This document shows, in pieces, positions 22,353 to 25,140 of a stretch of DNA of 25,140 nt. A program made the position numbers and the translations under genes. This stretch comes from Candidatus Latescibacterota bacterium (lineage in GTDB: Bacteria; Krumholzibacteriota; Krumholzibacteriia; WVZY01; JAKEHA01): contig JAKEHA010000039.1 of assembly GCA_022615275.1 (NCBI GenBank), forward strand, positions 1-25,140. The letters run 5' to 3'. Numbering within the stretch: position 1 is the stretch's first letter; every line of letters begins with the position of its first letter. The notes under the pieces were generated by a model. It searched no databases. It worked only from the letters and a program-made list of their open reading frames with translations, and was not told where the DNA came from.

Positions 22353-23824
22353 GCCTGCACGAGTTGTCGATTGCGGAGCTGCGTCGTCGCATCGCGTCCG
22401 GCGAAGTCACCCCGCTGGAAGCGAGCGACGCGGCCCTGGCACAGATCGACGCGCGCGACCGCGACGTGCACGCGTTTCTCGACGTACACAAGGACCGCGC
22501 GCGCGCGCGCGCGAAGGCGCTGGCGGAGTCGGGCACAGCCAAGACGCTCCCGCTGGGTGGCGTTCCCGTGGCGATCAAAGACAACATGTGCGTCGAAGGC
22601 ACCCTGACCACGTGCGGCTCGAAGATTCTGGGCAAATACCAGCCGCCCTACACCGCGACGGCCGTCGCGCGTTTGCAGGACGCGGGTGCGATCGTGATCG
22701 GCAAGACCAATCTAGATGAGTTCGCGATGGGCTCGTCGACCGAGAACTCCGCGTTCGGAGTGACACGCAACCCGTGGGATCTCGCGCGCGCGCCGGGCGG
22801 ATCCTCGGGAGGCTCGGCGGCCGCGGTGGCGGCGGGCATGGCGGCCGCGTCCTTGGGCAGCGACACGGGAGGCTCGATTCGCCAGCCGGCCGCGTTGTGC
22901 GGTGTCGTGGGCGTCAAGCCCACCTACGGGCGCGTGTCGCGCTACGGCCTGGTCGCGTTCGCGAGCTCGCTCGATCAGATCGGACCGTTCACGCGCTCGG
23001 TCGAAGACGCGGCACTGGTATTGAACGCGCTGTGCGGCAAGGACCAGATGGACGCGAGCAGTGCGAGCGTCCCGGTGCCGGATTTCACCTCCGAGTTGGA
23101 TCGTAGTCTGAAGAGCGTGAGAATTGGCATCCCATGGACGTTTCTGGGCTCGCACGTCGACCCCGCCGTACGCGCGTCCTTCGACCGCACCATCGAGGCC
23201 GCCAAGCGCGAAGGCGCGGATGTCGTCGAGGTCGCACTCCCCAACGCGGACTTCGGGCTCGCGGCCTACTACATTCTCGCCAACGCGGAAGCGAGCGCCA
23301 ACCTCGCGCGCTTCGACGGGATTCGCTACGGCCACCGCTCGCCGCGCGCGCAATCGTTGTACGACGTGTACGCCAAGACGCGCGAAGAAGGCTTCGGGCG
23401 CGAAGTCAAGCGGCGCGTGCTGCTCGGCACCTACGTCTTGAGCGCGGGCTACTACGACGCCTACTACCGGCGCGCGCAGCAGGTGCGCTCGCTCATTATT
23501 CGCGATTTCGCGGAGGCGTTCCAAAAGTGCGACGTAATCGCGCTGCCCACCTCGCCGACACCCGCCTTCAAGCTGGGCGACAAGACCGACGATCCCATTC
23601 TCATGTACCTGAACGACGTGTTCACGATTCCGGTCAACCTCGCGGGACTCCCGGGTATCTCGGTGCCGTGCGGACTCTCGAAAGAGAAGCTGCCCATCGG
23701 CCTCCAACTGATCGGCCGCGCCTTCGATGAGACGACGTTGCTCCGCGTTGCCGCGGGCATGGAGCGCATCGCTGAGTTCCCGACGGGCGCTGTCGCGCCC
23801 GTTTCGAAGGGCATTCCAACATGA
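22349..23824 (+). CDS. gatA: Asp-tRNA(Asn)/Glu-tRNA(Gln) amidotransferase subunit A (amidase)
   Basis: The 491-residue product hydrolyses glutamine and passes ammonia to GatB. It has the amidase-signature fold with a Ser-cisSer-Lys triad. The residues are Lys77 (PVAIKDNM), Ser152 (PGGSSGGSAAA) and Ser176 (SDTGGSIRQPA), each two positions lower than the S. aureus enzyme. Other marks are GKTNLDEFAMGSSTENSAFG, PTYGRVSRYGLVAFASSLDQ and the C-terminal NLAGLPGISVPCG. Both ends overlap neighbours as ATGA. A (CG)9 tract lies within codons near residue 50. A full GatCAB next to no visible AsnRS or GlnRS gene suggests indirect Asn- and/or Gln-tRNA formation, but the rest of the genome is not visible. 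Confidence 0.97.
   Translation: MSLHELSIAELRRRIASGEVTPLEASDAALAQIDARDRDVHAFLDVHKDRARARAKALAESGTAKTLPLGGVPVAIKDNMCVEGTLTTCGSKILGKYQPPYTATAVARLQDAGAIVIGKTNLDEFAMGSSTENSAFGVTRNPWDLARAPGGSSGGSAAAVAAGMAAASLGSDTGGSIRQPAALCGVVGVKPTYGRVSRYGLVAFASSLDQIGPFTRSVEDAALVLNALCGKDQMDASSASVPVPDFTSELDRSLKSVRIGIPWTFLGSHVDPAVRASFDRTIEAAKREGADVVEVALPNADFGLAAYYILANAEASANLARFDGIRYGHRSPRAQSLYDVYAKTREEGFGREVKRRVLLGTYVLSAGYYDAYYRRAQQVRSLIIRDFAEAFQKCDVIALPTSPTPAFKLGDKTDDPILMYLNDVFTIPVNLAGLPGISVPCGLSKEKLPIGLQLIGRAFDETTLLRVAAGMERIAEFPTGAVAPVSKGIPT
22496..22513 (+). repeat. (CG)9 dinucleotide tract inside gatA
   Basis: Nine uninterrupted CG units span 22496-22513 and encode part of the Arg-Ala run RARARAKA. Alternating CG of this length can adopt Z-DNA and is prone to slippage. 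Loss or gain of one unit would frameshift an essential-type gene near its 5' end. Confidence 0.85.
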
Positions 23825-25140
23825 GCGCCTACGAAGCCGTCATCGGGCTCGAGGTCCACGCCCAGCTCTCCACCAAGAGCAAGATGTTCTGCGGCTGCTC
23901 GGCCGCCTTCGGCGGTGCGCCCAACACCCACGTGTGCCCGGTGTGCCTGGGGCTTCCCGGTGCGCTGCCCGTCGTCAACGCGCGCGCGGTCGAGTACGCC
24001 GTGCGCCTGGGGGTTGCGACCGAGTGCACGATCAGTAATGAGAGCGTCTTCGCGCGTAAGAATTACTTCTATCCCGATTGCCCCAAGGACTACCAGATTT
24101 CGCAGTTCGACACGCCTCTGTGCGAGCACGGACTCCTGTCGATCGAGAACGACGCCAAGCAGATTCGCATCCGTCGCATTCACTTGGAAGAAGACGCCGG
24201 CAAGCTGGTCCACTTCGAAGGCAAGGACTACAGCCTAGTCGACTTCAATCGCAGCGGCGTGCCCCTGGTCGAGATCGTGAGCGAGCCCGATATTCGTGCG
24301 CCCCAGGAGGCGTCGGAATATCTCCAGAAACTGCGCTCGCTAGTGCGCTACCTCGGTATCTGCGACGGCAACATGGAAGAGGGAAGCCTGCGCTGCGACG
24401 TGAATCTATCCGTGCGCAAGCACGGATCCCAGGAACTCGGGGTCAAGACCGAGGTCAAGAACTTGAATTCGTTCAAGCAGGTCGAGCAGGCCATCGAGTT
24501 CGAGCTCGAACGCCAGACGAAGATTCTCGAAAGCGGCGGCCGGGTGACGCAGGACACCCTCCTCTGGGACCCCGCTGCCAAGCGCGCGTCCGTCATGCGC
24601 AGCAAGGAAGAGGCGCACGACTATCGCTATTTTCCGGAACCCGATCTGCGCGTCTTGCGCGCGACGAACGCGTTGATCAGCAACGTGCGATCCTCTCTGC
24701 CCGAGCTTCCGGACGCGAAGCAGAAGCGTTTCGTGTCGGAGTACGCCATCCCCGCCTACGACGCCCACGTGCTAACAGGATCGAACGACGTCGCCGACTA
24801 CTACGAGGCCGTCGTCGCCGCGGGCGCGGACGGGAAGGCCGCCAGCAACTGGATCATGGGCGAAGTGATGCGCGAGCTGAACGACCGCAAAATCGAGATT
24901 GGTGAGTTAAGTACTCGCATAAGCCCTGTCGAGCTCGCCGAGCTGATAAAGCTGCAATCGTCCGGTGACGTGGGTTCCACCGGGGCGAAAGCGATCTTCG
25001 CTAGAATGGCCAACACGGTTCGCGTTGTCGTGCACGATAGCGTCAAAATCAGCGAGTCGGTCAAGCTGTTGGTGAAGGAAATGGATCTCCAGCAAGTCAG
25101 CGACAATTCCACCATCGAGAAGGAAGCCATCGCCGTCCTC
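23821..25140 (+). CDS. gatB: Asp-tRNA(Asn)/Glu-tRNA(Gln) amidotransferase subunit B (cut by the right edge)
   Basis: The frame is open for 440 codons from ATG 23821 (overlapping the gatA stop as ATGA) to the window edge. Full-length GatB is about 475-480 residues, so only the tail end is missing. It activates and amidates the mischarged tRNA. Marks: YEAVIGLEVHAQLSTKSKMF, a zinc site with Cys24, Cys26, Cys39 and Cys42 (FCGCS, VCPVCLGLPGALP), KNYFYPDCPKDYQISQF, RIHLEEDAGKL, DFNRSGVPLVEIVSEPD, GSLRCDVNLSV, KTEVKNLNSFK and YRYFPEPDL. The C-terminal YqeY-like domain starts near residue 350. A patch of rare codons (TTA, AGT, ATA, AGA) runs from about 24900 to 25010 across the hinge into that domain. 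Confidence 0.96.
   Translation, partial: MSAYEAVIGLEVHAQLSTKSKMFCGCSAAFGGAPNTHVCPVCLGLPGALPVVNARAVEYAVRLGVATECTISNESVFARKNYFYPDCPKDYQISQFDTPLCEHGLLSIENDAKQIRIRRIHLEEDAGKLVHFEGKDYSLVDFNRSGVPLVEIVSEPDIRAPQEASEYLQKLRSLVRYLGICDGNMEEGSLRCDVNLSVRKHGSQELGVKTEVKNLNSFKQVEQAIEFELERQTKILESGGRVTQDTLLWDPAAKRASVMRSKEEAHDYRYFPEPDLRVLRATNALISNVRSSLPELPDAKQKRFVSEYAIPAYDAHVLTGSNDVADYYEAVVAAGADGKAASNWIMGEVMRELNDRKIEIGELSTRISPVELAELIKLQSSGDVGSTGAKAIFARMANTVRVVVHDSVKISESVKLLVKEMDLQQVSDNSTIEKEAIAVL

Overview
The window is a G+C-rich, densely packed bacterial chromosome segment. The genes it encodes (Omp85-type barrels, TamB, RseP, a small lipoprotein) imply a diderm cell with an outer membrane. A secreted repeat protein ending in a FlgD-like sorting or attachment domain, and a protease/TolB-propeller/barrel protein, resemble what is seen in FCB-related lineages such as Eisenbacteria, Krumholzibacteria or Gemmatimonadota. 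That taxonomic guess is an inference from domain content and was not checked by search. I see no mobile elements, CRISPR arrays, tRNAs or rRNAs. No stretch over 300 bases lacks a gene; the longest gap is 2905-3127.

Layout. 1-147 is the tail of a membrane protein. 221-1897 encodes a secreted protein with eight 54-residue repeats and a C-terminal FlgD-like domain. 2028-2904 is rplM-rpsI, behind a good sigma70-type promoter and a doubly folded leader. 3128-10071 is a classic co-directional run: rpsB, tsf, pyrH, frr, uppS, cdsA, dxr, rseP. It covers translation, UMP phosphorylation, ribosome recycling, the undecaprenyl carrier, CDP-diacylglycerol, the MEP isoprenoid pathway and site-2 proteolysis. 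A small lipoprotein gene lies on the minus strand (10051-10422). It overlaps the end of rseP and fires away from the next plus-strand unit. 10499-16313 is a three-POTRA Omp85 protein followed 4 bases later by tamB. 16431-19682 is a large protein joining a zinc-metalloprotease-like domain, a TolB-like propeller and an Omp85-like barrel. 19756-22026 is a PcrA/UvrD helicase, followed by gatC, gatA and gatB (cut by the right edge), which overlap by ATGA.

How the parts fit. The left half is housekeeping translation plus lipid and isoprenoid supply. The middle is an outer-membrane biogenesis block: RseP, lipoprotein, Omp85, TamB and the protease/propeller/barrel protein. The right end is DNA maintenance and amidation of misacylated Asp/Glu-tRNAs.

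Most notable observations: the protease-propeller-barrel protein; the divergent lipoprotein/Omp85 promoter region; the TamA-like architecture where bamA often sits; the structured leaders before rplM and rpsB; a probable dxr promoter buried in the end of cdsA; and the non-ATG start of pyrH. The long minus-strand open frames opposite the real genes look like by-products of G+C-rich codon use.
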